Shown here: piece after piece, positions 53,727 to 63,331 of the stretch | Layout: every line of letters begins with the position of its first letter | How positions within the stretch are numbered: the stretch's first letter is position 1 | DNA from: an uncultured Lachnospiraceae bacterium | GTDB lineage: Bacteria > Bacillota > Clostridia > Lachnospirales > Lachnospiraceae | NCBI GenBank assembly: GCA_910587715.1 | Contig: CAJUMV010000001.1 | Span: 151,610-215,609, forward strand | Length of the DNA: 64,000 nucleotides | Direction of reading: 5' to 3' | The notes under the pieces: model-generated | What the model was told of the DNA's origin: nothing | Database searches by the model: none | What the model saw: only the letters and a program-made list of their open reading frames with translations | Program-made: the position numbers and the translations under genes

Positions 53727-55082
53727 ATGTTTGAAAACAAGACGGAATCGGAAGCAAGACAGGAAATTCTGAGCAGTGTCAGAGAATATTGCGACACCTT
53801 TCACAGAAAAAAGCCCTATCAGGAGGGGGATCGTATCCCCTACGCGTCCCGGGTTTACGATAGCGCGGAAATGACCAATTTAGTGGACAGCGCCCTTGAA
53901 TTTTGGCTGACTGCCGGACGCTACACGGACCGGTTTGAGAGCGAATTTGCAAAATATCTGGGAGTGAAGCACTGCTCTTTAGTCAACTCGGGCTCCTCCG
54001 CCAATCTGTTGGCCTTTATGGCGCTAACGTCTCCTTTACTGGGGGAGCGGGCGATTCGCAGGGGCGATGAAGTCATTACTGTGGCAGCAGGATTTCCGAC
54101 GACGGTGGCGCCTATCATTCAATACGGCGCAGTGCCGGTGTTTGTGGATGTGACGATACCGCAGTATAACATAGACGTGACGATGTTGGAGGAGGCTCGG
54201 TCTGAAAGAACGAAGGCGGTTATGATTGCCCATACGCTGGGGAATCCTTTTGACCTTGAGGCAGTCAGTGCGTTCTGTAAAAAATACGGCTTGTGGCTGG
54301 TGGAGGATAACTGTGATGCGTTGGGATCTGAGTATACACTGGATGGGGAGACGAAGCTCACAGGTACGGTCGGAGATATCGGCACATCCAGTTTTTACCC
54401 GCCTCATCATATGACGATGGGAGAAGGAGGAGCGGTTTATACAGATAATCCGCTGCTTCACAAATGTATCCGCTCATTCCGGGATTGGGGGCGTGACTGT
54501 GTCTGCCCGTCCGGACATGATAATCTGTGTGGACACCGCTTTGACAGACAGTATGGTGAATTACCGCTAGGTTATGACCATAAATATGTATATTCTCATT
54601 TTGGATATAATCTAAAAGCGACAGATATGCAGGCGGCGGTCGGCTGCGCGCAGCTTGAGAAGTTTCCGTCCTTTGTGGGGCGGCGGAGACATAATTTTAA
54701 CAGATTGAAGCAGAGACTGCAGGCGGCGGAGCGGACGCAACATGTTACGGACAGGTTTATTCTTCCAGAGGCGTGTAAAAATTCCGTTCCGAGTTGGTTT
54801 GGCTTTGTGATTACATGTAAAGAGGGTACGGACCGCAATCAGGTGGTGCAGTATCTGGAAGAACATGGTGTGCAGACGAGGATGCTTTTTGCGGGTAATT
54901 TGACAAAGCATCCCTGCTTTGATGAAATGAGAAAGAGCGGCGGGGGCTTCCGAGTAGTAGGGAAGCTGGAGAATACGGATCGGATTATGACGGATACTTT
55001 TTGGATTGGGGTGTATCCGGGGATGACGGACGAGATGATTGACTATATGGCGGAAACATTGATTCAGGCGGTTTGTCGTTGA
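53727..55082 (+). CDS. rfbH: CDP-6-deoxy-4-hexulose 3-dehydrase (E1)
   Basis: A 451-aa DegT-fold enzyme that makes the 3-deoxy step of CDP-3,6-dideoxyhexoses. The PLP lysine is replaced by His in SSFYPPHHMTMGEGGAV (H227/H228), the mark of E1 enzymes, and the [2Fe-2S] cysteines are in DWGRDCVCPSGHDNLCG plus an earlier Cys. ATG 53727 follows AGAAGGGA; upstream codons lie in the promoter. The E3 reductase partner that feeds electrons is not in the window. Confidence 0.93.
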   Translation: MFENKTESEARQEILSSVREYCDTFHRKKPYQEGDRIPYASRVYDSAEMTNLVDSALEFWLTAGRYTDRFESEFAKYLGVKHCSLVNSGSSANLLAFMALTSPLLGERAIRRGDEVITVAAGFPTTVAPIIQYGAVPVFVDVTIPQYNIDVTMLEEARSERTKAVMIAHTLGNPFDLEAVSAFCKKYGLWLVEDNCDALGSEYTLDGETKLTGTVGDIGTSSFYPPHHMTMGEGGAVYTDNPLLHKCIRSFRDWGRDCVCPSGHDNLCGHRFDRQYGELPLGYDHKYVYSHFGYNLKATDMQAAVGCAQLEKFPSFVGRRRHNFNRLKQRLQAAERTQHVTDRFILPEACKNSVPSWFGFVITCKEGTDRNQVVQYLEEHGVQTRMLFAGNLTKHPCFDEMRKSGGGFRVVGKLENTDRIMTDTFWIGVYPGMTDEMIDYMAETLIQAVCR

Positions 55083-55148
55083 CTATACAGAATTCTGAAT
55101 AGTGTGGGATAAGAAAACCTATTTTTGTAAACGGAGGAATTACTAATC

Positions 55149-56142
55149 ATGAAAGTGTATGCTTGCACCGGGCTAACCAGTCGATGCATTACGTTAGCTC
55201 ATGCGTATCATCTGCAAAAATTTAGTGGGGGGGGGGCAGAAGAAGCGTCTGACTATTATATGGCCGATTGATGCAGAATGCGGAATCCCTTTTAGGGAAG
55301 TGTTTGCGGAGGATATGTTTGATGATATTGATTTCAAGGTAGCGGAGGTCAATCTGCTGGAAAGGATATATTTTGATTATCATAAAAGTGATGGAGTGCA
55401 GTTGAATTTGAAAAAGAAGCATTATGGAAAAGCAATTCAGGCTTTGGTGCTTATATTCATGGACATGCTTCAAAAGCATAAAAGAAAGTTAAAGGTCAAA
55501 ATCATTAATGCCTATATGAAAAGAAAAAAATGGATTGATTATATGCCTCCAGATGAAATAGGGTGGGAAGGAGCTTCTTACATTCGATATATAAATGGTA
55601 GGTGGCAGCAGGTATTTGAAAATTTGGAGGCTGGAAAAGAAGTATGTATTAGGGCATATTGCGGAATAATGAAAGATGGGAGATATGGGGAAGCCGATTT
55701 GTCCGTTATAAAATTTGCGAAGAAATACTGGAAGCAGGTAGAAGAAATTATTAAACCGAATGAGAATTATATTGGGGTACATATCAGAAGAACGGATCAT
55801 GGTACAGCTATAAAAGAGAGCGAGACAAAGTTTTTTGTAGATATAATAAATGAAATGCTTAGCAAAAGCAACAAGAGAAAAATTTTTTTGGCAACAGACG
55901 ACAAGCAGGAAGAAGATAGACTGAGAGAAATATATGGAGAAAGGTTAGTTGTTCAAAAAAATAAAGCATGGGGCAGGAGAACTGGGGATGAGATGAAGTC
56001 AGGGATAATAGACTGTTTGTGTCTGACCCGCTGTGAATGTATTTTGGGTTCCTGCGGGAGTGTTTATTCCTCTTTTGCGGCGAAATATGGAGGAAAGAAA
56101 CTTATTGTTTGCAAAGAAAAAACAGATGACGGGAAAGAATGA
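55149..56142 (+). CDS. Fucosyltransferase-like glycosyltransferase, phase OFF (poly-G frameshift)
   Basis: The ATG at 55149, preceded by GGAGG (55133-55137), opens a frame that reads 40 codons to a stop at 55269-55271. If one G is removed from the G10 tract (55227-55236, codon 27), it continues as KFSGGGQKKRLTIIWPIDAECG, the expected start of O-FucT/NodZ-like enzymes, giving about 330 aa. The rest includes VHIRRTDHG (R in the GDP-sugar site) and FLATDDKQEEDRL. The gene is AT-rich relative to its neighbours, as if acquired separately. Without the tract fix, translation would need an internal ATG at 55201. Confidence 0.8.
55227..55236 (+). repeat. Poly-G tract (G10), phase-variation switch
   Basis: Ten consecutive G near codon 27 of the glycosyltransferase gene. 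As found the frame is broken; 9 G joins the two halves. Confidence 0.9.
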
Positions 56143-56146
56143 TTGT

Positions 56147-57214
56147 ATGTTAGATTTAGAGTACTATCGGGGAAAAAGAGTGTTAGTTACCGGGCATACG
56201 GGATTTAAAGGGGCATGGCTGTGTGCGGTGCTGCTGCAGGCGGGTGCTGAGGTGACGGGCTATGCGCTGGAACCGCCTACAAACCCTTCTCTCTTTGCGT
56301 TGGCAGATATCGGGAAGCGGATGCATTCTGTCATCGGGGACGTGCGGGATTTGGCACATCTGAGACAGGTATTTGAGGAAACGATGCCGGAGATTGTGAT
56401 TCATATGGCAGCGCAGCCCATTGTGAGGGAATCCTATAAAAATCCGGTATACACCTATGAGACTAATGTGATGGGGACGGTGCATGTGCTGGAATGTGTC
56501 AGGCTGTGTGATAGTGTGCGCTCTGTTGTCAATGTCACTACGGATAAGGTATATTTAAACAGGGAGTGGACATGGGGGTATCGTGAAAATGAGGAGCTGA
56601 ACGGGTTCGATCCATATTCTAATTCCAAGTCCTGTTCGGAACTTGTGACAAGCGCTTATCAGAATTCTTTCTTCAGGGAGATGACCCGCCCTGTAGCGGT
56701 TTCGACGGCACGTGCAGGGAATGTGATAGGCGGCGGCGATTTTGCGGTGGACCGGATTATTCCGGATTGTGTGCGCGCGGCATTGGATGGAAAAGAGATT
56801 ATTGTACGCAATCCCTATTCGGTGCGACCTTTTCAGCATGTATTAGAGCCGCTTATGGTATATCTTATGATTGCCGAAAAGCAGTATGAAGACCCCGCAT
56901 ATGCGGGAAGTTATAATGTAGGACCGGATGAGACGGACTGCTATACGACAGGCGAGCTGGTGACATTGTTCTGCCAAACGTGGAATCAGGCTGTCGGAGA
57001 GGAACTGCACTGGAAGAATGTGTCGGACGGCGGCCCGCATGAGGCGAATTATCTGAAACTCGATTGTTCTAAATTAAAGAGTGTCTTTGGGTGGCGTCCG
57101 GTATGGAATGTGGAGACAGCTATGGAGAAAATTGTGGAATGGACGGTTGCATATCGCGGCCAGAAAGATTTGTATGCGCTTATGTGCGGACAGATTGACA
57201 GTTTTGTGAGCTGA
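56147..57214 (+). CDS. rfbG: CDP-glucose 4,6-dehydratase
   Basis: A 355-aa extended SDR. VTGHTGFKGAWLCAVLLQAG from residue 14 is the RfbG-specific NAD motif, MAAQPIVRESY and TTDKVY follow, and DPYSNSKSCSE supplies the Tyr-x3-Lys pair. It makes CDP-4-keto-6-deoxyglucose, the substrate for RfbH. ATG 56147 is preferred (GGGAAAG about 9 nt upstream); ATG 56126 is also in frame. It starts 4 nt after the phase-variable gene's stop. Confidence 0.93.
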   Translation: MLDLEYYRGKRVLVTGHTGFKGAWLCAVLLQAGAEVTGYALEPPTNPSLFALADIGKRMHSVIGDVRDLAHLRQVFEETMPEIVIHMAAQPIVRESYKNPVYTYETNVMGTVHVLECVRLCDSVRSVVNVTTDKVYLNREWTWGYRENEELNGFDPYSNSKSCSELVTSAYQNSFFREMTRPVAVSTARAGNVIGGGDFAVDRIIPDCVRAALDGKEIIVRNPYSVRPFQHVLEPLMVYLMIAEKQYEDPAYAGSYNVGPDETDCYTTGELVTLFCQTWNQAVGEELHWKNVSDGGPHEANYLKLDCSKLKSVFGWRPVWNVETAMEKIVEWTVAYRGQKDLYALMCGQIDSFVS

Positions 57215-57229
57215 GAGAAAGGTACGGAC

Positions 57230-58231
57230 ATGAAATTAATCATTCAGATTCCATGTTATAACGAGGCGGAGACGCTGGAAATTGCGCTTAATGATCTGCC
57301 GAAGCATATTGACGGCATAGACGAAATCGAATATCTGATTATCAATGACGGCAGTAAGGATAATACCGTGGAAGTTGCAAGAAACTGGGGTGTTCATTAT
57401 GTGGTCAGCTTCAAGCAGAATAAGGGGCTTGCCAAGGGCTTTATGGCGGGAATCGATGCTTGTCTGCGCCACGGTGCGGATATTATTGTGAATACGGATG
57501 CGGACAATCAATACTGTGGAGAGGATATCGAGACGATTGTGCGCCCTATTTTGGACGGGAAGGCGGATATGGTAATCGGGGAAAGACCGATTGACGATAC
57601 CGCGCATTTTTCGCCTGTTAAGAAGAAATTGCAGCATCTTGGGAGCTGGGTAGTGCGCAAAGCGTCCCATACAAATATTCCTGATGCGCCCAGTGGCTTT
57701 CGGGCGTTCAGCAGGGAAGCGGCCATGCGGCTTAACGTGGTTAACGATTACACATATACGCTGGAAACGATCGTGCAGGCGGGCAGAAGTAAAATGCCTA
57801 TTATGAGCGTGCCGATCCGGACGAATCCGGAGCTTCGCAGTTCCCGGCTGTTCCATAGCATGTGGGGATATGTGAAGAAGTCCATGCTGACAATCTTGCG
57901 GGCGTTTATGTGGTACAAGCCGTTGTATTGTTTCTCACTGGTGGCATTGTTTCCCGCGCTGATTGGTTTGGGGATTGGCATAAGGTTTCTGGTTTTCTAT
58001 TTCAGGGGAACGGGGAACGGGCATGTACAGTCGCTGATTTTGGCGTGTACACTTTTGATTATTGGATTTATAACGTTTGTGATCGGTCTGCTCGCCGATA
58101 CCATTGCGGCCAACCGCAGAATATTGGAGGACGTGCAGTATCATGTGCGGAAGCTGGAGTATGACAGGGAGACCGAACGAAACAGAAGGGAAGGCAGCGC
58201 AGAGTTGCACGACGGTCACAATCATTCCTGA
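57230..58231 (+). CDS. CsbB/DPM1-like GT2 with two C-terminal membrane segments
   Basis: A 333-aa enzyme. QIPCYNEAETLEIALNDLP, INDGSKDNTVEVA and NTDADNQY (DxD) define GT2; PSGFRAFSREAA is a DPM/GtrB-type motif. Two hydrophobic segments near residues ~232-258 and ~270-295 place it among enzymes that make undecaprenyl-phosphate sugars. Such lipid sugars feed GT-C enzymes, here perhaps the YfhO-like protein and the membrane protein at 60561 (inference). Confidence 0.85.
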   Translation: MKLIIQIPCYNEAETLEIALNDLPKHIDGIDEIEYLIINDGSKDNTVEVARNWGVHYVVSFKQNKGLAKGFMAGIDACLRHGADIIVNTDADNQYCGEDIETIVRPILDGKADMVIGERPIDDTAHFSPVKKKLQHLGSWVVRKASHTNIPDAPSGFRAFSREAAMRLNVVNDYTYTLETIVQAGRSKMPIMSVPIRTNPELRSSRLFHSMWGYVKKSMLTILRAFMWYKPLYCFSLVALFPALIGLGIGIRFLVFYFRGTGNGHVQSLILACTLLIIGFITFVIGLLADTIAANRRILEDVQYHVRKLEYDRETERNRREGSAELHDGHNHS

Positions 58232-58246
58232 CCGGGAGGAAACGCG

Positions 58247-59404
58247 ATGGGAAAGAAGAGACTTTTGGTGACGGCCTCCACATTTCCCCGATGGAAGGGA
58301 GATACGGAGCCTCGGTTTGTGCTGGACTTGTGTAAATATCTGGCGGAGTGGTTTGATGTGACGGCTTTAGTTCCCTATGCGCCCGGAGCGGAGGAGAAAG
58401 AGATCTTGGAGGGAGTCACGGTCATTCGCTATCATTATTTTCCGATTCATAAGTGGGAGACACTGTGCTATCCGGGAGCTATTGTACCGAGAATCAAGGA
58501 AAAGAAAATTCGGCTTCTTTTAGTGCCCTTTCTGTTTCTGGCACTATATTTCCAACTGTTGAAACGATTGAAAACGTATGATTTGGTACACGCCCACTGG
58601 CTGATTCCGCAGGGGATTGTGCAGTCCTTTTTTAAGAAACCGTATCTTGTGACGGGGCACGGCGGTGATGTAACTTCTCTTAATAAAGGGATTTTCAGGC
58701 AGCTAAAAGTCAGATGTCTGAAACGGGCGAAATATGTGACCGTGGTTTCGGAGCATTTGAAGAAAAAGGTGCAGGAGCTGGTGCCTGATTTACAGCCGGA
58801 TGTTCTGTCAATGGGCGTTGATGCGTCAGGATTTGGCAGACAGTATTTTGTGGAGAATTATTTTGGACAAAATGGAAAAAAAACAGTACTCTTTGTGGGT
58901 AGGCTGGCGGAAAAGAAGGGCGTTACCTATCTGATTTCGGCAATGCGGCAGATTGACGCGCTGCTTGTCATTGCGGGAGACGGTCCGCTTAGACAGGATT
59001 TGGAAGAGCAGGCACGGGAAATGGGAGTAAACGCCGTTTTTCTGGGGGCAAAGACACACGAGGAGCTGAGGACGATTTATGCGTCGGCGGATTTGTTTGT
59101 GACGCCTTCGGTTACGGCCTCTGACGGCGATCAGGAGGGACTTGGACTGGTAATGCTGGAGGCCATGGCTTCCGGGCTTCCTGTGGTGGCAAACGATTCA
59201 GGCGGCATTTCTCAAGTGATAAAAAACGAGGTAAACGGATTGCTTTGTCAGGAAAAGAATGTGGAGCAGCTGACGGATGCCATCGCGTCGGTGCTTCGCG
59301 ATGAGGAGTTATATAAGCGGCTGTGCCAAAACGGGATGGAGACGGCGCTGAGATATGATTATAGAACAATCGCGGAAAAATACGCGCAGCTCATGGGAAA
59401 ATAA
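58247..59404 (+). CDS. Glycosyltransferase family 4
   Basis: A 385-aa GT-B enzyme: TASTFPRWKGDTEPRFVLDL at the N-terminus, TGHGGDV, VLFVGRLAEKKGVTYLI, and DGDQEGLGLVMLEAMASGLP with E-x7-E. It resembles the WcaL/EpsD-type capsule glycosyltransferases. The 15-nt gap from the preceding GT2 gene shows the same operon. Confidence 0.85.
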   Translation: MGKKRLLVTASTFPRWKGDTEPRFVLDLCKYLAEWFDVTALVPYAPGAEEKEILEGVTVIRYHYFPIHKWETLCYPGAIVPRIKEKKIRLLLVPFLFLALYFQLLKRLKTYDLVHAHWLIPQGIVQSFFKKPYLVTGHGGDVTSLNKGIFRQLKVRCLKRAKYVTVVSEHLKKKVQELVPDLQPDVLSMGVDASGFGRQYFVENYFGQNGKKTVLFVGRLAEKKGVTYLISAMRQIDALLVIAGDGPLRQDLEEQAREMGVNAVFLGAKTHEELRTIYASADLFVTPSVTASDGDQEGLGLVMLEAMASGLPVVANDSGGISQVIKNEVNGLLCQEKNVEQLTDAIASVLRDEELYKRLCQNGMETALRYDYRTIAEKYAQLMGK

Positions 59405-59461
59405 AGTGGGTTTCTGACAGCCGGAAAGCGGGAGAGGCTGTGTGATAGGAGAGGCAGAGTT

Positions 59462-60505
59462 TTGGTAAAAGTTTCGTTCGTGGTAGCAATTTATAATGTG
59501 GAAAAGTATTTGAGTCGGTGTATAGAAAGTCTCATCCATCAGGAAATGAAAGAGGTGGAGATTATTCTTGTCAATGACGGTTCTAAGGACGGATGCCTGA
59601 AAATTTGCAATGCTTATGCGGCGCAGGATGCAAGAATTACGGTAATTGATCAGAAGAATCAGGGGGCGGGAGCAGCCAGAAACAGCGGAATACAGGCGGC
59701 GCAGGGAGAATGGATTTTCTTTGTGGATGGGGACGATTATGTGGACGCGCAGACAGCCGTTACACTTTCAGAGTATATGCAGCCGGATTTGGATGTGATA
59801 TGTTTTACGAATGCGGTCAGTGATAACGGCAGGATTAAGACGGTCAGACACAGCGAACAGATTATCTGCTTTGAACGTGAAGATTTTGTAGAATTACAGC
59901 TATCGACGCTTAACAGGATTGGAAGATATAAATATGAAATGGATGTGGTAGAGCCGGCATGTGTTTGGAATAAGCTGTACAGAAGGGAGTTTTTACAGAA
60001 AAACGGGCTGGCATTTGCCACGGACATGTCAAGGCTGGAGGATATTTATTTCAGCCTGCAGGTGTATGACAAGGCGCAAAAAGGCATTTACGTGCCGATT
60101 GTAGGATATTACTATCAAATCAACAATTCTTCCGTGACACACAGATATCAGAAGAATGTGATCAATGAGTTTCAAATGATTAATGCGCGGTTTAAGCAGT
60201 TTGCGGAAAGTAAGAATGACCCCAGATTTATGCGTGCATTTGCGGAGCGTGTTACGACCCATATACGGACATGTACGGTGTTATATCTGTGCAACGCCAG
60301 CAACCCGAAAGGGTATCGTGTAAGAAGGGAAATGTTTATGCGGCTGCGCATGACCGAGCCGTATCGAAGCGCGGTGGAGCAGGTGGGCATTTTTGATTAT
60401 AAAGGGTATAAAGAACGGATTCTGGCGTTGGCTGTAAAGTGGAAATGGTTCTGGATGTGCGAACTATTGTGCCGACTGAATGATATACGCCAGAAACTGG
60501 CATAG
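59462..60505 (+). CDS. Glycosyltransferase family 2
   Basis: A 347-aa GT-A enzyme with VSFVVAIYNVEKYLSRCIESL, VNDGSKDGCLKIC and FFVDGDDYV (metal-binding Asp pair near 90). Start TTG 59462 is supported by AGGAGAGG upstream. The C-terminal part is basic and helical. Donor unknown. Confidence 0.87.
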   Translation: MVKVSFVVAIYNVEKYLSRCIESLIHQEMKEVEIILVNDGSKDGCLKICNAYAAQDARITVIDQKNQGAGAARNSGIQAAQGEWIFFVDGDDYVDAQTAVTLSEYMQPDLDVICFTNAVSDNGRIKTVRHSEQIICFEREDFVELQLSTLNRIGRYKYEMDVVEPACVWNKLYRREFLQKNGLAFATDMSRLEDIYFSLQVYDKAQKGIYVPIVGYYYQINNSSVTHRYQKNVINEFQMINARFKQFAESKNDPRFMRAFAERVTTHIRTCTVLYLCNASNPKGYRVRREMFMRLRMTEPYRSAVEQVGIFDYKGYKERILALAVKWKWFWMCELLCRLNDIRQKLA

Positions 60506-60560
60506 TGTGGAATGGTAAGACAAAGAGTTCGGTGTGGATTTGTGCCAAAACAGTTTAGAA

Positions 60561-62315
60561 ATGAGGTGGAAGGTGAAAACGTATAGAATAAATGATAGAA
60601 TACAGTATCTGGTATTGGGCGTCTATATGCTTGGTGTTATAGTGTTTCACGGTTTTTATATATCGCGTCTTACGGGTCCGTTTATTTATGCGGATGAAAT
60701 CGGTTACTGGTCACATGCGGCCCATATGACGGGAAACACGTGGGCGGGAGTGATGGATGGCGTGTCGTGGTACTCGTTTGGGTACAGTTTTCTGCTTGCG
60801 CTGACGTTTCTTTTTTCTTCTCACATGCTGATTATGTACCGGGCAGCAATCGTTTTTAATATGATTATGAGTGTCGGTATTTTTCTGTTGGCACATTGCA
60901 TTATCAGGCGGTTTGTGCCGGAGCATAAGACGGTTGTGACCGGGCTGTTTGCATTTATGCTCACTACTTATCCGACTTATATTTTTTATTCTCACACGAC
61001 GCTCTGCGAGACGATGTTTACCTTGATTGTGTGGCTGTTGTTTTATGAGGTGGTTTTGCTGGAAGAAAAACCGACTTTGTGGCGGGCGGTGGCGCTGGGC
61101 TGTACAGCGGTCTATGGATTTGCGGTACATAACAGGATGCTTGCCGTACTTGGAGCGGCTGCGGTCTGCCTGCTTTTGCTGTGGGGCACACATAGGATGA
61201 ACTGGAAACATATATTGGCGGCTGTGGTGTCTGCAGGCATATTTTTTGCCGGATATTTACTGATGAAGGAGTATTTGAGTCTGGCTATCGTGCAGAATCA
61301 GGTGGTGGAGAGCGCAGGGGGCGCGGTGGCGCAGGGGTCATATAATACCTTTGGCTTTGTGTTCCAAAAGTTCCTGCGGATGTTTCGGTGGAAAAATATT
61401 AAAAATGTTTTTCTCAACGTGGTGGGACAGATTTGGGAATGCCTTTCCTCTTCCTATTTACTGGCAGGAATCGGAGTGGTATATGGCGTTAAAAAACTGA
61501 TAGACGGAAGAGACTCTGCAAAGGGGAAATGCCTGTATCTGTTTCCTCTGGTAAGTATGCTTTTTTCCATAGGGATGACAGGCATTGTCGCCTATGGCGG
61601 GCTTACGCATGTAGGGGATCAGGTCAGACTTGATAACGCTTTTATCGGAAGGTACAGCGCACCGCTTATTCCTCTTTTGATTATGCTTGCATGTGTTATG
61701 CTTCTGGAAAGGGAGTATGTGTGTGCCTGGAAATATTATGCAGGGACACTTGTACTCTATCTGGCGGTGGCAGTGGGCGTATTTTTCCGTCTGAGAGGTG
61801 TTGAGAATGGGTATCTTAACATTGTCTCTTCGGTTGCAATTCATATTTTTCACTGGCTGGGTGAATTTTCGGTAATGAAATGCGTGGTGATTGCGGTGGC
61901 GGTCAGCATGGTATTTCTTGGGATGTGCAGTCCGAGATGGAGGGGGCAGTGGAATTATTGTCTGGCATTTCTGATGGTTGCCTTCCTGTTTTCCATGACG
62001 GCGTTTTACTGTATGCGCACATCAATCAGAGGCGAGAACGATAATACGGCGCGTTACACGCCGATGTTTGAATATTTGGCGGAAAATACGGAAAAAGGTG
62101 ATATTGTATATATCTGTCAGGACGGCAAAATGTCGTATGATTTACAGACCAGACTGCCGGATAAGGCAGTGGTGTGTACGCTGCCGGAGCGGTTGGGGCG
62201 TGTTTCGAGAGGCGCCTATGTCGTGATACGGCAGGAACAGCTTGATAAGCTGGAGGCGCCGATGTATTCGGAATGTCTGGAGAACGAGGAGTATGCCGTG
62301 ATAAAGGTGCGGTAG
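60561..62315 (+). CDS. GT-C-type integral membrane glycosyltransferase (PMT/ArnT-like)
   Basis: About 584 aa with roughly 11-12 hydrophobic segments and an extracytoplasmic C-terminal ~90 aa. The first loop has ADEIGYWSHA with D45-E46, the acidic motif of GT-C enzymes that use polyprenyl-phosphate sugars. GTG 60573 is an alternative start with a better-spaced GAGG. The CsbB-like gene at 57230 could make its donor. It is the last + strand gene of the locus in this window. Confidence 0.75.
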   Translation: MRWKVKTYRINDRIQYLVLGVYMLGVIVFHGFYISRLTGPFIYADEIGYWSHAAHMTGNTWAGVMDGVSWYSFGYSFLLALTFLFSSHMLIMYRAAIVFNMIMSVGIFLLAHCIIRRFVPEHKTVVTGLFAFMLTTYPTYIFYSHTTLCETMFTLIVWLLFYEVVLLEEKPTLWRAVALGCTAVYGFAVHNRMLAVLGAAAVCLLLLWGTHRMNWKHILAAVVSAGIFFAGYLLMKEYLSLAIVQNQVVESAGGAVAQGSYNTFGFVFQKFLRMFRWKNIKNVFLNVVGQIWECLSSSYLLAGIGVVYGVKKLIDGRDSAKGKCLYLFPLVSMLFSIGMTGIVAYGGLTHVGDQVRLDNAFIGRYSAPLIPLLIMLACVMLLEREYVCAWKYYAGTLVLYLAVAVGVFFRLRGVENGYLNIVSSVAIHIFHWLGEFSVMKCVVIAVAVSMVFLGMCSPRWRGQWNYCLAFLMVAFLFSMTAFYCMRTSIRGENDNTARYTPMFEYLAENTEKGDIVYICQDGKMSYDLQTRLPDKAVVCTLPERLGRVSRGAYVVIRQEQLDKLEAPMYSECLENEEYAVIKVR

Positions 62316-62369
62316 GTTGGTACCGGCGTTGGTGGGGCATTTAGATAAAACGATGTCAACACATGATTG

Positions 62370-63272
62370 TCAGGAGCGAAACGCACGGGCAAAAAAGTGC
62401 CGCATTTTGGCGTATGGAAACATCGGAATGCGGTGCTTTTTCATGTAAATATAGATACGGCACAAAAAGGCAGGGCTGTATCCCTGTTTCGCTGCTTCCG
62501 TGATAAAAAGGATACCGCTCGGAAGAACGAAACCGTATTTTTTCATGTCAAGATGAGTTTTCATATAATGATATCTGTCGATAAACACCTCAAGACGTAC
62601 ACGGTAATTCGCCTCGCTTCGCTTTGTGGTAAGCGTGTCGGCGGCGCAGGTCACGCAGTAGATTTGCTCATCGGAGGCTAAAACAGAGACAGCGTGATAT
62701 GCCGTCTTCATGGAAAACATGACATCATTCGAAGCAGGCACTTCGTCGAACGTGATTTGATTTTCCTTTACTATCCGATTGCGTATTATTTTCGACCAAG
62801 GAACCATGAATTTGTAGCGCAGCAGCATTTCATTATCCCCGGACGGCGCTTCGAGATAATTATGGACAAGTTTTTCAAAGGGAATGTGCCGTCTGGCAGG
62901 TTCCCCACTGTCCGAGTATCGGCTTGTGGGTGAAAAATATATAATATCCTCTTTCACGTCGCTATATTTTTTTAGGGTGTCAAACGCCCCGTCAAGAAAA
63001 TAATCGTCAGCATCCGCGAAAACAAGCCATTTTCCAACTGCCTGTTCCAGACCGAGATTGCGGCAGGTTCCGGCGCCCTTGACAGGGGTGGTGTTATGGA
63101 GAAAGAGGCCGCCCCTTAAAATGACATTCTGTTCCGTTTCTGCCGTATCCTCCGTGCTCTTGTCATCGATAACGATCAGCTGGATACTATCGTTTATGGG
63201 AATGCTTTCTATCAGGCGGTTTAATTGCGCTACGCTGTTGTAGTGCGGAATGATAACGGAAAATAAGATCAT
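62370..63272 (-). CDS. Glycosyltransferase family 2
   Basis: A 300-aa GT-A enzyme: ILFSVIIPHYNSVAQLNRLIE, IVIDDKSTEDT and VFADADDYF (metal-binding Asp pair near 90). It has its own promoter on the minus strand (63332-63360) and converges on the last + strand gene. The C-terminus is helical and basic. Confidence 0.87.
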   Translation of the reverse strand: MILFSVIIPHYNSVAQLNRLIESIPINDSIQLIVIDDKSTEDTAETEQNVILRGGLFLHNTTPVKGAGTCRNLGLEQAVGKWLVFADADDYFLDGAFDTLKKYSDVKEDIIYFSPTSRYSDSGEPARRHIPFEKLVHNYLEAPSGDNEMLLRYKFMVPWSKIIRNRIVKENQITFDEVPASNDVMFSMKTAYHAVSVLASDEQIYCVTCAADTLTTKRSEANYRVRLEVFIDRYHYMKTHLDMKKYGFVLPSGILFITEAAKQGYSPAFLCRIYIYMKKHRIPMFPYAKMRHFFARAFRS

Positions 63273-63331
63273 GTCGGATGGCCCTCCGTCGGTTTGTCCC
63301 TAATTGTGAGAAGCAGTTACGCGTAAACTAT

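Noticed and set aside
10857..55236. Poly-G frameshifts as plain sequencing errors
   Set aside because: Homopolymer errors can change length by one, so ON or OFF state is uncertain, but the existence of four tracts of 10-11 G in coding genes cannot be an error of that kind.
55201..56142. Separate gene starting at ATG 55201
   Set aside because: The family N-terminus is encoded upstream in another frame from ATG 55149 with GGAGG; the ATG is internal.
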